12,754 nt of DNA from SVTX01 sp051867975 (GCA_051867975.1 JBJDZM010000034.1:1-12754); one strand, 5' to 3'; counted from the stretch's first letter, positions 5,536 to 12,599 are shown. The notes: generated by a model not told the origin, from the sequence alone. Numbers and translations: made by a program.

Positions 5536-6450
5536 TCATCTGCCCCCCTTCATAAGGTCAATGTAATATTCCTCAAGGCTTATTCTGCCCCTCGACAGCT
5601 CTGTTACGACAATTCCGTTTGAGTAAAGATAAGAGACTATATCCTCGGGAGTCACGCTGTCATAGATGCGTATATATCCCGCTTCGTCCTCTTCTACACG
5701 CGAGTATTTGCAGGAAAGGAGAGCCTTTGCGCGGCTCATTTCCCCGCACGCAAGCGCGGAATAGGTGCGGCAGTTTGACCAAAGCTCCTCTGCCGTCATC
5801 TCGCATATCATCCTGCCGTGGCGGATAATTCCGTAATGCGTCGCTATCTTTTCAAGCTCGCTCAAAATGTGGGACGAGACGAGAATGGTAACTCCGTGAT
5901 TTTGTGCAAGGTTGCAAAGCACCTCGCGCATGATTCTCATACCGTCGGCATCGAGACCGTTTATAGGCTCGTCAAGCACCAAAAGCTCGGGATTTCCGAG
6001 AAGCGACATGGCAATTCCAATCCTCTGCTTCATACCAAGCGAGCAGTTTTTGTATTTGTTGCCTGCGGCACCCTCCATTCTGACCAATTTGAGGGTCTTG
6101 ATTATCTCGGCATCGGCATTTTTCATTCCGAGATTTGCCGCCTGCAATTTCATATTGTTCCATACGCTCATTGAAGGGAAGCATCCGGGTGACTCAATGA
6201 GAAGTCCGAGCTTTGCCCTTGTGTCTGCATCGGTGTAGTCCTTGCCGAAAAGCTTTATCGAGCCGCTTGTCGGCAGAAGCAATCCGCATATCATCTTCTC
6301 GGTCGTCGATTTACCCGAGCCGTTCTCGCCGATAAAGCCGTATATCGAACCCCGAGGCACGGTCATGTCAAGACATGATACTGCCTGCTTCGGGCCAAAA
6401 CTTTTGCTTAAATTTCTGATTTCAATTGCATTCACTGTCCTGTCCTCCAT
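5536..6450 (-). CDS. ABC transporter ATP-binding protein (BcrA-type), second of two
   Basis: A 304-residue nucleotide-binding subunit energising export by the adjacent permease. Motifs: Walker A GENGSGKST (41-49), BcrA-style IESPGCFP (85-92) where the classical Q-loop Gln is replaced by Glu, signature SLGMKQR (137-143), Walker B LLVLDEP (156-162), D-loop NGLDADG and switch His194 in SSHIL. A C-terminal extension of about 80 residues ends in SLEEYYIDLM, as in its paralogue. The start is uncertain. The ATG at 6450 lies one base after the upstream permease stop (TAA-A-ATG), which suits coupled re-initiation. A GTG at 6435 aligns with the paralogue's MNAIEIRNLSKSF start, but its GGAGG is only 3 nt away. 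An ATG further upstream at 6492 is inside the permease gene and is rejected. Confidence 0.93.
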   Translation of the reverse strand: MEDRTVNAIEIRNLSKSFGPKQAVSCLDMTVPRGSIYGFIGENGSGKSTTEKMICGLLLPTSGSIKLFGKDYTDADTRAKLGLLIESPGCFPSMSVWNNMKLQAANLGMKNADAEIIKTLKLVRMEGAAGNKYKNCSLGMKQRIGIAMSLLGNPELLVLDEPINGLDADGMRIMREVLCNLAQNHGVTILVSSHILSELEKIATHYGIIRHGRMICEMTAEELWSNCRTYSALACGEMSRAKALLSCKYSRVEEDEAGYIRIYDSVTPEDIVSYLYSNGIVVTELSRGRISLEEYYIDLMKGGR

Positions 6451-6451
6451 T

Positions 6452-7273
6452 TTAATAAACATCGGTTCTTGACAGAACATAAGCGCCTGCAAGATTGTAG
6501 ATTACCGCCCAGGCAAGAGAGCATACGGCGCATACCGCCAAGGTGACAAGATCGCTTGACAGACAAGCGTATACCGACGAGCCGTATAGAAAAACATTCA
6601 AAATCGGCGTGTTTCCGACGACGGCTCCCGCTCCGACGATAAGTATTCCCGTGCCGAAGAAAAAGCTTGATGCTATCGAGATTCCGAAATAACGTCTGAA
6701 CAGGATATTTAAGAAGGTGTAAAGGCTTGCCCACCCGAGACTCATTATCATTTTCCCGACAATTGCAACTATAAGCGAGCCGTAGTTTACCTCAAATGAT
6801 GCTCCCGAGAAAAGTCCGCCCGCAACGGTACCCAGAAGGTATGTTACGCACATGCAAGCCATGGCAAAAGCACAGCAAAGCGTCTTTGACATCATATAGT
6901 CGCGCTTTTTTGCGTGTGTTGTGAAAAGCTGCTTTACATATCCCGAGCGGTAGTCGTGACCGATAAATATCGACACCATGATTCCGCCGAAGATAAAGAC
7001 CATATTCATGTTTGCATACTCGCCGATGTCCGAGACTGCGTAGAGCGGAGCCTGGGCGGCGATAAGATGCCAGGTGTTTGTAAAGAGCGCGTTTGCCGCT
7101 CCGTCGGGATCGCCCATGCTTCCGGTTCCGAGTATCATCGCAGGAATGATGGCTGCGATGCCGAGAAAGATATAGAAGAGCGGTGTGTGCAACAGACGGT
7201 AAAAATCAACACCGAGCATTCCGCGAAGCCTTTTGTAAAAGCTCGGTGACTCAAATCTCAGTTCCCGTGTCAT
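6452..7273 (-). CDS. ABC-2 type (BcrB-like) transporter permease, first of two
   Basis: A 273-residue membrane subunit with six TM segments at about 31-50, 88-105, 128-155, 165-190, 200-220 and 245-266. The N-terminal LLHTPLFYIFLGIAAIIPAMI and the intracellular HDYRSGYVKQLF (106-117) are shared with the second permease. The external loop between TM1 and TM2 is shorter (about 38 residues). It belongs to the ABC-2 permease group used for peptide-antibiotic immunity and lipid or peptide export. The ATG is 1 nt after the ATPase stop (TGA-G-ATG) and is preceded by GGGGAGGT, which lies in the 3' end of the ATPase gene. It should pair with the ATPase at 7275-8177. Confidence 0.88.
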   Translation of the reverse strand: MTRELRFESPSFYKRLRGMLGVDFYRLLHTPLFYIFLGIAAIIPAMILGTGSMGDPDGAANALFTNTWHLIAAQAPLYAVSDIGEYANMNMVFIFGGIMVSIFIGHDYRSGYVKQLFTTHAKKRDYMMSKTLCCAFAMACMCVTYLLGTVAGGLFSGASFEVNYGSLIVAIVGKMIMSLGWASLYTFLNILFRRYFGISIASSFFFGTGILIVGAGAVVGNTPILNVFLYGSSVYACLSSDLVTLAVCAVCSLAWAVIYNLAGAYVLSRTDVY

Positions 7274-7274
7274 C

Positions 7275-8177
7275 TCATTTTACCTCCCCTTTCGACATAA
7301 GCTCAATGTAATATTCCTCAAGTCCTATTTTGTTTTTCTTTATCTCATTAACGACAAATCCCTTTTCGAAAAGGAACCTGACAACTGCCCCCGTGTCGTT
7401 GACGTCATATATTCTGATGTAATCCTCTTCTCTGCGAACACGGGCGTATTCGGTCTTGAGAACCGCCTCGGCGCTCTGCATGTCTGCGGTTTTGAGAGAG
7501 ATGAAGACCCTTGCTCTGCTGTCCATGTCGGCGGCGGAAAGCTCGGTTACCATCTTGCCCTGACGGATAATGCCGTAATGGGTCGCTATTTTTTCAAGCT
7601 CACCCAAAATATGTGAGGAAATAAGTACCGTACAACCGTATTTTTGCGTGATGTCAACGAGAATTTCTCTCATGATCCTCATTCCGTCGGTGTCAAGACC
7701 GTTTATCGGCTCGTCAAGAATTAAAAGCGCGGGTTCTCCGAGCAGAGCCATGGCGATGCCGATCCTCTGCTTCATGCCAAGCGAGCAGCTCTTGAATTTT
7801 ATCTGCGCCGAGTCCTCCATGCGGACGATCTTAAGCACGCGTTCAATCTCCTCTTCGGGAGATTCAAGACCCAGATTTATCGCCTGCATCTTAAGATTTT
7901 GATATACGCTTGAACCGGGGAAACAGCCTGCGTTCTCGATAAGCGCGCCCACTCTGACTCTCACCCCTGCGTCACGGTAATCTCTGCCGAAGAGCTTTAT
8001 CTCTCCCCCGTCGGGCACGAGAAGTCCGCAGATAAGCTTTTCCGTGGTAGATTTTCCGCTTCCGTTCTCTCCGATAAAACCGTATATCGCGCCTTGAGGT
8101 ACGGTCATATTGAGATGGTCGACGGCATACATTCCGCGAAAGCTCTTGGATAGGTTTCGTATTTCTATCGCATTCAT
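7275..8177 (-). CDS. ABC transporter ATP-binding protein (BcrA-type), first of two
   Basis: A 300-residue ATPase and first gene of the exporter operon. Motifs: Walker A GENGSGKST (36-44), IENAGCFP (80-87) in place of the usual Q-loop, signature SLGMKQR (132-138), Walker B LLILDEP (151-157), D-loop NGLDTDG and switch His189. The C-terminal extension ends in GLEEYYIELMSKG, mirroring the paralogue. I chose the ATG at 8177 because GGAG lies 8 nt upstream and the family begins with NAIEIRNLSKSF; the longer frame to 8267 lies in the upstream regulatory region. Regulation is likely by the neighbouring response regulator, inferred from context: the region upstream carries a 12-bp-phased direct repeat and I see no clear consensus promoter. 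Confidence 0.93.
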   Translation of the reverse strand: MNAIEIRNLSKSFRGMYAVDHLNMTVPQGAIYGFIGENGSGKSTTEKLICGLLVPDGGEIKLFGRDYRDAGVRVRVGALIENAGCFPGSSVYQNLKMQAINLGLESPEEEIERVLKIVRMEDSAQIKFKSCSLGMKQRIGIAMALLGEPALLILDEPINGLDTDGMRIMREILVDITQKYGCTVLISSHILGELEKIATHYGIIRQGKMVTELSAADMDSRARVFISLKTADMQSAEAVLKTEYARVRREEDYIRIYDVNDTGAVVRFLFEKGFVVNEIKKNKIGLEEYYIELMSKGEVK

Positions 8178-8221
8178 TTGTATTTCTCCTTTACTTTTAT
8201 CACAGCATTGGTGCAAATACT

Positions 8222-8240
8222 CGAACAAGTGAACGAACAA
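8222..8240. promoter_or_regulatory. 12-bp-phased direct repeat upstream of the ABC operon
   Basis: CGAACAA occurs at 8222-8228 and again at 8234-8240, about 45-63 bp upstream of the first ATPase start. Direct repeats spaced about one helical turn are the binding style of OmpR-type regulators. No convincing -35/-10 pair was found around them, which suits an activator-dependent promoter. The role is inferred. Confidence 0.3.
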
Positions 8241-8280
8241 TTTTTTCGTTTCATAACTTGACATCAAAAAGGCACGAAAA

Positions 8281-8308
8281 GGCGGACATGCTTTTCAGGT
8301 GTCCTGCC
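8281..8308 (-). terminator. Terminator after the 84-residue coiled-coil gene
   Basis: On the minus strand GGCAGGACA (8308-8300) pairs with TGTCCGCC (8288-8281), with one bulged A and an 11-base loop. It is followed by TTTTC and then a second T-tract. It separates this unit from the ABC operon. Confidence 0.65.
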
Positions 8309-8323
8309 AATTCGGATATAACT

Positions 8324-8578
8324 TTATTGTTTTTTTGCGCTTTCGATGCGAGCATCTGCCTCAGCCTTGCGCTTCTTTGCCTCGGCAATCTGCTCATCAC
8401 GCTGCTCCTGCATCATCTTTTTGTGCGTTTCGGGGTTTCCCATAGCCTTTGCTTCTTCCCACTGAGCCTTTGATTCAGCCTTGACAGCGGCAAAATTCGC
8501 CTTGTCAACCTCATGCTGTGCTTTTGCACTCTCTTTCATATCAGAAAATGCTTTCTTGAAAAATGCCTTAGTTCCCAT
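8324..8578 (-). CDS. Small coiled-coil protein (84 aa), unknown function
   Basis: Not a family I can name. It is 84 residues, highly charged and rich in Ala, Lys, Glu and Gln, with no TM segment or signal peptide. From about residue 10 to the end it looks like a continuous amphipathic helix (for example HEVDKANFAAVKAESKAQW and AEAKKRKAEADARIESA), so a soluble coiled coil is likely. The ATG has GGAGA 8 nt upstream. It lies 26 nt after the two-TM protein gene and ends in a terminator, so the two form a two-gene operon. It may be a cytoplasmic partner of that membrane protein (inference). Confidence 0.75.
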   Translation of the reverse strand: MGTKAFFKKAFSDMKESAKAQHEVDKANFAAVKAESKAQWEEAKAMGNPETHKKMMQEQRDEQIAEAKKRKAEADARIESAKKQ

Positions 8579-8604
8579 TGCTTTATCTCTCCTTGCAATT
8601 TGAA

Positions 8605-8970
8605 TTACTTATTCATGATTTTTTCGCTGAGTGCGATGATTTTGCTTGCGTACTTCTTCTTACGGATGCCGAGAATGCCTTTATAAATGGGATAGTTGAT
8701 AATTGCCATAAGCATTCCGACAACGCCTACCGTAATGCCGACCGTCATTGAATTTTGAATGGCAAGAGTATTGCCGATATCGGTCATTACAAGGCTCATG
8801 CCGGCGCCCATGACGACGGCACCGATGCTTCCGAAAATATAAGCGAATATATTTGCGGGGCGTCTTACCTTTTCGTCGAGCTTGCGGAGGGTGTCGATGT
8901 CACCCGGCTGTTTTTCCATGTACTGCGTGCGGATCTTCTCTGCTATAAATTGTTGATCGTTTCTGTTCAT
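8605..8970 (-). CDS. Small two-TM membrane protein, paralogue of the 1576-1956 protein
   Basis: A 121-residue protein. The charged N-terminal region (1-38) contains LRKLDEKV. TM1 (about 41-62) carries GSIGAVVMGAGMSLVM, TM2 spans about 74-96, and NYPIYKGIL plus a basic tail (IRKKK) and IIALSEKIM follow. The same landmarks in the same order occur at 1576-1956, so these are diverged paralogues on either side of the two-component and ABC genes. As with its partner, I recall database labels of 'dihydropteridine reductase' for relatives, but no enzyme motif is visible. The ATG is preceded by AAAGGG about 8 nt upstream. It heads a two-gene operon with the coiled-coil gene. The function is unknown. 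Confidence 0.78.
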   Translation of the reverse strand: MNRNDQQFIAEKIRTQYMEKQPGDIDTLRKLDEKVRRPANIFAYIFGSIGAVVMGAGMSLVMTDIGNTLAIQNSMTVGITVGVVGMLMAIINYPIYKGILGIRKKKYASKIIALSEKIMNK

Positions 8971-9281
8971 TTTGATACCCTTTCTTCGTTGTGATTTTTA
9001 TTACGGGCATATTGTACGATAAATTTGTTTGCCATTTTTTTGTGTAATGTTTGAGAAATGTTAAATTTCAAAAAAATATGTTTATAGGGAAAAATGCGCT
9101 TTGCGGTCTGATATAAACCGCAAAAAACGAGGCGCACTCCGCTCAGAAAAGAAAAAGGGGCAGAGATTTTAATTTCTCTACCTCTTTTGAACTACAACAT
9201 TCCGTGCAGTTATTTGATGGATAATTCGGATTTTAAGGGTTTTGTACCATTTCCCACGCATTTTGTGTCTGCCGTATAATT
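8971..9281. promoter_or_regulatory. 311-bp intergenic region upstream of the two-TM/coiled-coil operon
   Basis: No convincing gene. Reading on the minus strand it holds the HAD-gene terminator (9188-9142), a second hairpin (9124-9100: TTTGCGGT/ACCGCAAA, 9-base loop) and an 11-bp-phased AACATT repeat (9062-9057 and 9051-9046). A -10-like TACAAT lies about 45-50 bp upstream of the gene start, with no good -35. The 10-mer TTAACATTTC (9064-9055) also occurs in the response-regulator promoter (4655-4646). Confidence 0.4.
9142..9188 (-). terminator. Strong terminator downstream of the HAD hydrolase gene
   Basis: On the minus strand AAAAGAGGTAGAGA (9188-9175) pairs with TCTCTGCCCCTTTT (9166-9153), one mismatch and one G-T pair, around an 8-base loop. 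It is followed by TCTTTTCTG. This is the clearest terminator in the right half and ends the transketolase/HAD region. Confidence 0.8.
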
Positions 9282-9977
9282 TTATTGTGCCAATGAAAGC
9301 AGAATTTCAGCAAGATTGGCATGATTTTCAGCCGTGTAGGTGGGATGCGGCATGTTTGCGCAGTCATACTTTCCCGATTGCTCGGTGTGTATATATACTG
9401 TCTTAAGTCGTGCCGAGGCTGCACCCTGTACGTCGTCGCGCATGTCGTTTCCCACATACACGCACTCATCCGCACGCAGACCGAACCGTTCAAGCGCCAG
9501 CGCAAATATTTTGGGTGACGGCTTTTTAATGCCCGCATCAGACGATATAACTATTCCGTCGAAAAATCGAAGAAGCCCGATTTTTTCAAGCTCCGGCAAA
9601 GTAAAGCATGCCTGCGCGTTTGATACGAGATATACTCCCGCGCCCGACTGCTTGAGACTGCGTAGCATCTCCGGCACACCGTCAAACAGCCGTATGCGCT
9701 CTGTCGAAAGCTCTCGGAACTTTTCGGCAAGCTTTGCGCCGTCACATCTTTTCTTGCCGTGCGATTCAAGCATATCTTCAAATACGCCGAGAAGATCAAT
9801 CTCCTGCTCATCCGAGGTTTTATATTTTGAACAGAGCGCGCGGTATTCACTCCGTATCTCCTCTGCCGCAGACTTGTCTCCTCCAAGCTCACAGGCAACA
9901 TTCTCCCAGAGCTCTCGCTTTTCCTCGTCTGTTTTTATATCGATAAGCGTTCCGTATAAGTCGAAAATAAAATTCAT
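9282..9977 (-). CDS. HAD superfamily hydrolase (subfamily IA-like)
   Basis: A 231-residue cytoplasmic hydrolase with a Rossmann-like HAD core and an alpha-helical cap at about 15-95. Motif I is FDLYGTLID with nucleophile Asp6. Motif II is LVSNAQ (Ser119), motif III Lys151/152 in IKKPSPKIF, and motif IV GNDMRDDVQGA (Asp178, Asp181/182). Motif I has Tyr8 where phosphatases of the phosphoglycolate phosphatase type have the second Asp. The DLYGT form occurs in dehalogenase-like and YjjG-like members, so the substrate cannot be stated. GGAGAG lies 6 nt before the ATG. It starts 67 nt after the transketolase genes on the same strand and may share their transcript. A role in sugar-phosphate clearance is possible by context only. 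Confidence 0.88.
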   Translation of the reverse strand: MNFIFDLYGTLIDIKTDEEKRELWENVACELGGDKSAAEEIRSEYRALCSKYKTSDEQEIDLLGVFEDMLESHGKKRCDGAKLAEKFRELSTERIRLFDGVPEMLRSLKQSGAGVYLVSNAQACFTLPELEKIGLLRFFDGIVISSDAGIKKPSPKIFALALERFGLRADECVYVGNDMRDDVQGAASARLKTVYIHTEQSGKYDCANMPHPTYTAENHANLAEILLSLAQ

Positions 9978-10044
9978 ATATCTCTCCGTAAGAGAAACAC
10001 CAAAATGATGCCGTAAGGCGACAGTTTGATATAATTCCCTTGTC

Positions 10045-10980
10045 TTATTTCATTTTAACAGCCGCTCTGACCTTGTTTGCAATATTCTCTGCCGTAAGTC
10101 CGTATTCTTCAAGCAGCGGAGGAACCTTGCCGGATTTGCCGAATCTGTCCTCAACTCCGACGCGTAATACGGGAACGGGGCATCCTTCGCAAACAGCCTC
10201 GGCAACCGCGCTTCCGAGTCCGCCTATGATATTATGCTCCTCAGCCGTGACGATTGCGCCCGTCTCCCCTGCCGCCTTGAGAATAATATCCTTATCAAGC
10301 GGTTTTATTGTATGAATGTTTATGACTCGAACGTCAATTCCCTCTGCCGCAAGTTTCTCTGCAGCCTCAATCGCAAGGTGAACCATGTATCCCGTCGCAA
10401 CGACCGTTGCGTCCTTGCCGTCGCGCATCAAAACGCCCTTACCAAGCTCAAATTTATAACCCTCGCCGCAAAGCACGGGGCAAGCATATCTTCCGAAACG
10501 GAGATAGAAAGGTCCGTATGTCTGCATAGCCGCCTCAACCGCCGCGCGTGCTTCGACTGCATCACAGGGGTTGACTACCGTCATTCCGGGAATCGTGCGC
10601 ATAAGCGCAATGTCCTCGAGACACTGGTGAGTAGCTCCATCCTCTCCGACCGTGATTCCGGCATGTGTTGCACCGATTTTAACATTCAAATGGGGATATC
10701 CCACGCTGTTTCTTACCTGCTCGAATGCTCTTCCTGCCGCAAACATCGCAAATGAGGATGCAAATGCCATCTTGCCTGCCGCGGCAAGTCCCGCGGCGAC
10801 CGATATCATATTTCCCTCGGCGATTCCGCAGTCAAAAAATCTCTCGGGATAAGCCTTTTTGAATTTTACCGTCTTCGTAGCCTCCGCAAGATCTGCATCG
10901 AGGACTACATAATCATATTTATCTGCAAGCTCTACAAGTGCGTTGCCGTATGCTTCTCTTGTCGCTATCTTGTCTGCCAT
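10045..10980 (-). CDS. Transketolase, C-terminal subunit (split enzyme)
   Basis: A 311-residue subunit carrying the pyrimidine-binding domain and the C-terminal transketolase domain. With the N-terminal subunit and thiamine diphosphate it transfers two-carbon ketol units between sugar phosphates in the non-oxidative pentose phosphate pathway. Visible marks are GIAEGNM with the cofactor-activating Glu55, the THAGITVGEDGATHQ block (His106, Asp114, His118), and the C-terminal GYMVHLAIEAAEKL and EEHNIIGGLGSAVAE segments. Two-gene transketolases with halves of about 280 and 310 residues are usual in Clostridia and archaea, so the split is not a frameshift. The start has GGAGGT 8 nt upstream, overlapping the end of the partner gene, and the two genes are 4 nt apart. 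Confidence 0.95.
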   Translation of the reverse strand: MADKIATREAYGNALVELADKYDYVVLDADLAEATKTVKFKKAYPERFFDCGIAEGNMISVAAGLAAAGKMAFASSFAMFAAGRAFEQVRNSVGYPHLNVKIGATHAGITVGEDGATHQCLEDIALMRTIPGMTVVNPCDAVEARAAVEAAMQTYGPFYLRFGRYACPVLCGEGYKFELGKGVLMRDGKDATVVATGYMVHLAIEAAEKLAAEGIDVRVINIHTIKPLDKDIILKAAGETGAIVTAEEHNIIGGLGSAVAEAVCEGCPVPVLRVGVEDRFGKSGKVPPLLEEYGLTAENIANKVRAAVKMK

Positions 10981-10984
10981 ACCG

Positions 10985-11818
10985 TCAACCTCCGATCTCT
11001 GCCTTTATTTCTTCAATTGCCGTAAGGTAATCAGGGTCCTTGGGTGCCGCACCGTGCCAATTTACCTTGTTTTCCATGAAGGAAACGCCCTTGCCCTTGA
11101 CCGTATTTGCCACGATAGCGGTTGGTCTTCCCTTGCACGCTTTAGCCGCGCGGAATGCCGCCTCTATCTCGTCGAAATCGTGACCGTTGATGGTTATGAC
11201 GTTATATCCGAACGCTTCAAGCTTCGGCTCGAACGGAGCGGGACCTATGACCTCCGATACGGGTCCGTCTATCTGAAGACCGTTATAGTCGATAATCACG
11301 CAGAGATTGTCAAGCTTGTAATGGTTTGCAAACATTGAAGCCTCCCAAACCTGACCCTCCTCACTCTCGCCGTCACCGACTATCGTGTAAACTCTGTAAT
11401 CCTTATTATCGAGCTTTCCCGCAAGCGCCATGCCGCACGCCGCAGATATTCCGAGGCCGAGCGAGCCTGTCGTCATATCCACTCCGGGAATTCCCTTCAT
11501 ATCGGGGTGTCCCTGCAGACGGCTGTCATGCTGCCGCAGAGTCTTCAGTTCATCAAATGGGAAAAAGCCCTTGAGCGCAAGCGTGGAATAGAGAGCCGGA
11601 GCGGTATGTCCCTTTGATAAGACAAATCTGTCCCTGTTCTCGTCCTTGGGGTTTTCGGCATTGACGTTCATTTCCTCAAAATAAAGGTATGCCATTATAT
11701 CTGCTATCGAGAGCGATCCTCCGGGATGTCCGGATGCCGCCGCATGTGTTGATTCGATTACTCCGAGGCGTATCTTCGCCGCAATAACCGAAAGCTCCCG
11801 CTTTCTTGCACTTTCCAT
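10985..11818 (-). CDS. Transketolase, N-terminal (TPP-binding) subunit
   Basis: A 277-residue subunit carrying the pyrophosphate-binding half of transketolase. Substrate and cofactor histidines are visible at His31 (SGHPGGS), His71 (LSKGHTAPALY) and His104 (LQGHPD). The thiamine-diphosphate motif runs from GDGESEEG (148-155) to the Asn179 region (IIDYNGLQIDG), giving the Mg/TPP-binding GDG...N pattern. The complete enzyme needs the subunit encoded 4 nt downstream. The ATG has GGAGA 8 nt upstream, and a strong promoter lies at 11885-11857, so this gene heads the operon. The 5' UTR is only about 32 nt and shows no riboswitch; in particular no TPP riboswitch is seen. Confidence 0.95.
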   Translation of the reverse strand: MESARKRELSVIAAKIRLGVIESTHAAASGHPGGSLSIADIMAYLYFEEMNVNAENPKDENRDRFVLSKGHTAPALYSTLALKGFFPFDELKTLRQHDSRLQGHPDMKGIPGVDMTTGSLGLGISAACGMALAGKLDNKDYRVYTIVGDGESEEGQVWEASMFANHYKLDNLCVIIDYNGLQIDGPVSEVIGPAPFEPKLEAFGYNVITINGHDFDEIEAAFRAAKACKGRPTAIVANTVKGKGVSFMENKVNWHGAAPKDPDYLTAIEEIKAEIGG

Positions 11819-11856
11819 ATCATTTTCTCCTCATTTTGGCTGGGATTTACAATGGT

Positions 11857-11885
11857 ATTATACATTAAAGCGCCCGAAAAGTCAA
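11857..11885 (-). promoter_or_regulatory. Promoter of the transketolase operon
   Basis: TTGACT (11885-11880), a 17-bp spacer and TATAAT (11862-11857). The predicted start is about 11850, 32 nt before the ATG. It lies in the 114-bp gap after the lipoprotein gene, where I see no clear terminator for that gene. Confidence 0.8.
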
Positions 11886-11932
11886 TGACCAAAAGCATTT
11901 TTTCTTTGTTGATTTTTTTATTTTGCAAAAAT

Positions 11933-12478
11933 TCACTCTGAAAACTTAAAATCGGTTACAGAGAGGTCGATATTTCTGCCCTTATAAGTGCCGCTCACTT
12001 TGCAGGGATACTCTGTCCCATGCGCAAAAACATACTTCAAATCGCAATTTTCGTCGCATATCGACACATATATCTCTCCGTTATCACCGCATCTTTGCGA
12101 TGAAACCGTGAAATTCCCAAAATACACTTCAAAGGGCTCTATGAGCCCTTTGAGATTATAATTATCAACTTTAAGCTCGCCAAGTCTCGCTTCCTCCCGT
12201 CCGTCATGAAACCGAGTCAAAGTCAGCCCTTCAAGCGACTCGGGAGAGGTGTACCTCAGACATATTGACGCCTCTCCGCCGACAGCGGACGGACGGCTCT
12301 GCAACAGTGCCTTGATGTCTACTCCGTCTATATTTCCCTGTATTTCCGCATTAAAATCGCGATTTGCATACTTAAACGGGTCGGCAACCGGGGAAACGCC
12401 GGAGCATGAGCCGGAACAAAAAATATATGCGAACAAGACCAGCAGCAAAAATCCGAGAGTTGCAATATTGGATTTCAT
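11933..12478 (-). CDS. Putative lipoprotein of unknown function
   Basis: A 181-residue predicted exported protein, not assigned to a named family. The N-terminus has a basic start (MKSN), a hydrophobic core (about 5-20) and a Cys-rich end CSGSCSG. Cys25 (SGSC) is the likeliest lipidated residue and Cys21 an alternative; the lipobox is not canonical because it lacks Leu at -3. The mature part looks beta-rich, with short strands separated by Gly/Asp turns and three or four further Cys. It lacks TM segments. I chose the ATG at 12478 because GGAGGT lies 5 nt upstream and the signal peptide then begins correctly; the frame reaching back to 12517 has no comparable site. A -10 TATAAT is at 12544-12539. 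It is probably monocistronic. Confidence 0.75.
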   Translation of the reverse strand: MKSNIATLGFLLLVLFAYIFCSGSCSGVSPVADPFKYANRDFNAEIQGNIDGVDIKALLQSRPSAVGGEASICLRYTSPESLEGLTLTRFHDGREEARLGELKVDNYNLKGLIEPFEVYFGNFTVSSQRCGDNGEIYVSICDENCDLKYVFAHGTEYPCKVSGTYKGRNIDLSVTDFKFSE

Positions 12479-12538
12479 GAAAGACCTCCGTGTATTTATT
12501 TTCAGCCGATTGGGCATATCCTGCCTTCATTCGCTTTG

Positions 12539-12544
12539 ATTATA
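12539..12544 (-). promoter_or_regulatory. -10 element of the lipoprotein gene
   Basis: TATAAT at 12544-12539 on the minus strand predicts a leader of about 55 nt. No good -35 lies at 16-18 bp, so the promoter may be weak or activator-dependent. Confidence 0.45.
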
Positions 12545-12599
12545 TGCTCGTCTTAGGTAAAAAAATACCGAAAACAGGGTTAATTTTGCCGTTTTCATA

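Noticed and set aside
9100..9124. TTTGCGGT/ACCGCAAA hairpin as a main terminator
   Set aside because: The stem is perfect, but the T-rich side precedes it on the minus strand and the following U-tract is separated by GCGCA. At most it is a secondary terminator.
9178..9261. Minus-strand 27-codon frame after the HAD gene
   Set aside because: It has no Shine-Dalgarno sequence and its stop codon falls inside the terminator hairpin, so it is probably a chance frame in the 3' UTR.
9340..10008. Plus-strand open frame of 222 codons
   Set aside because: It is antisense to the HAD hydrolase, whose catalytic motifs are intact. The antisense product is Ser/Arg/Cys-rich, as expected for a shadow frame.
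10045..11818. Transketolase broken by a frameshift
   Set aside because: Both parts have their own start, ribosome binding site and normal subunit length. Two-gene transketolases are a standard form.
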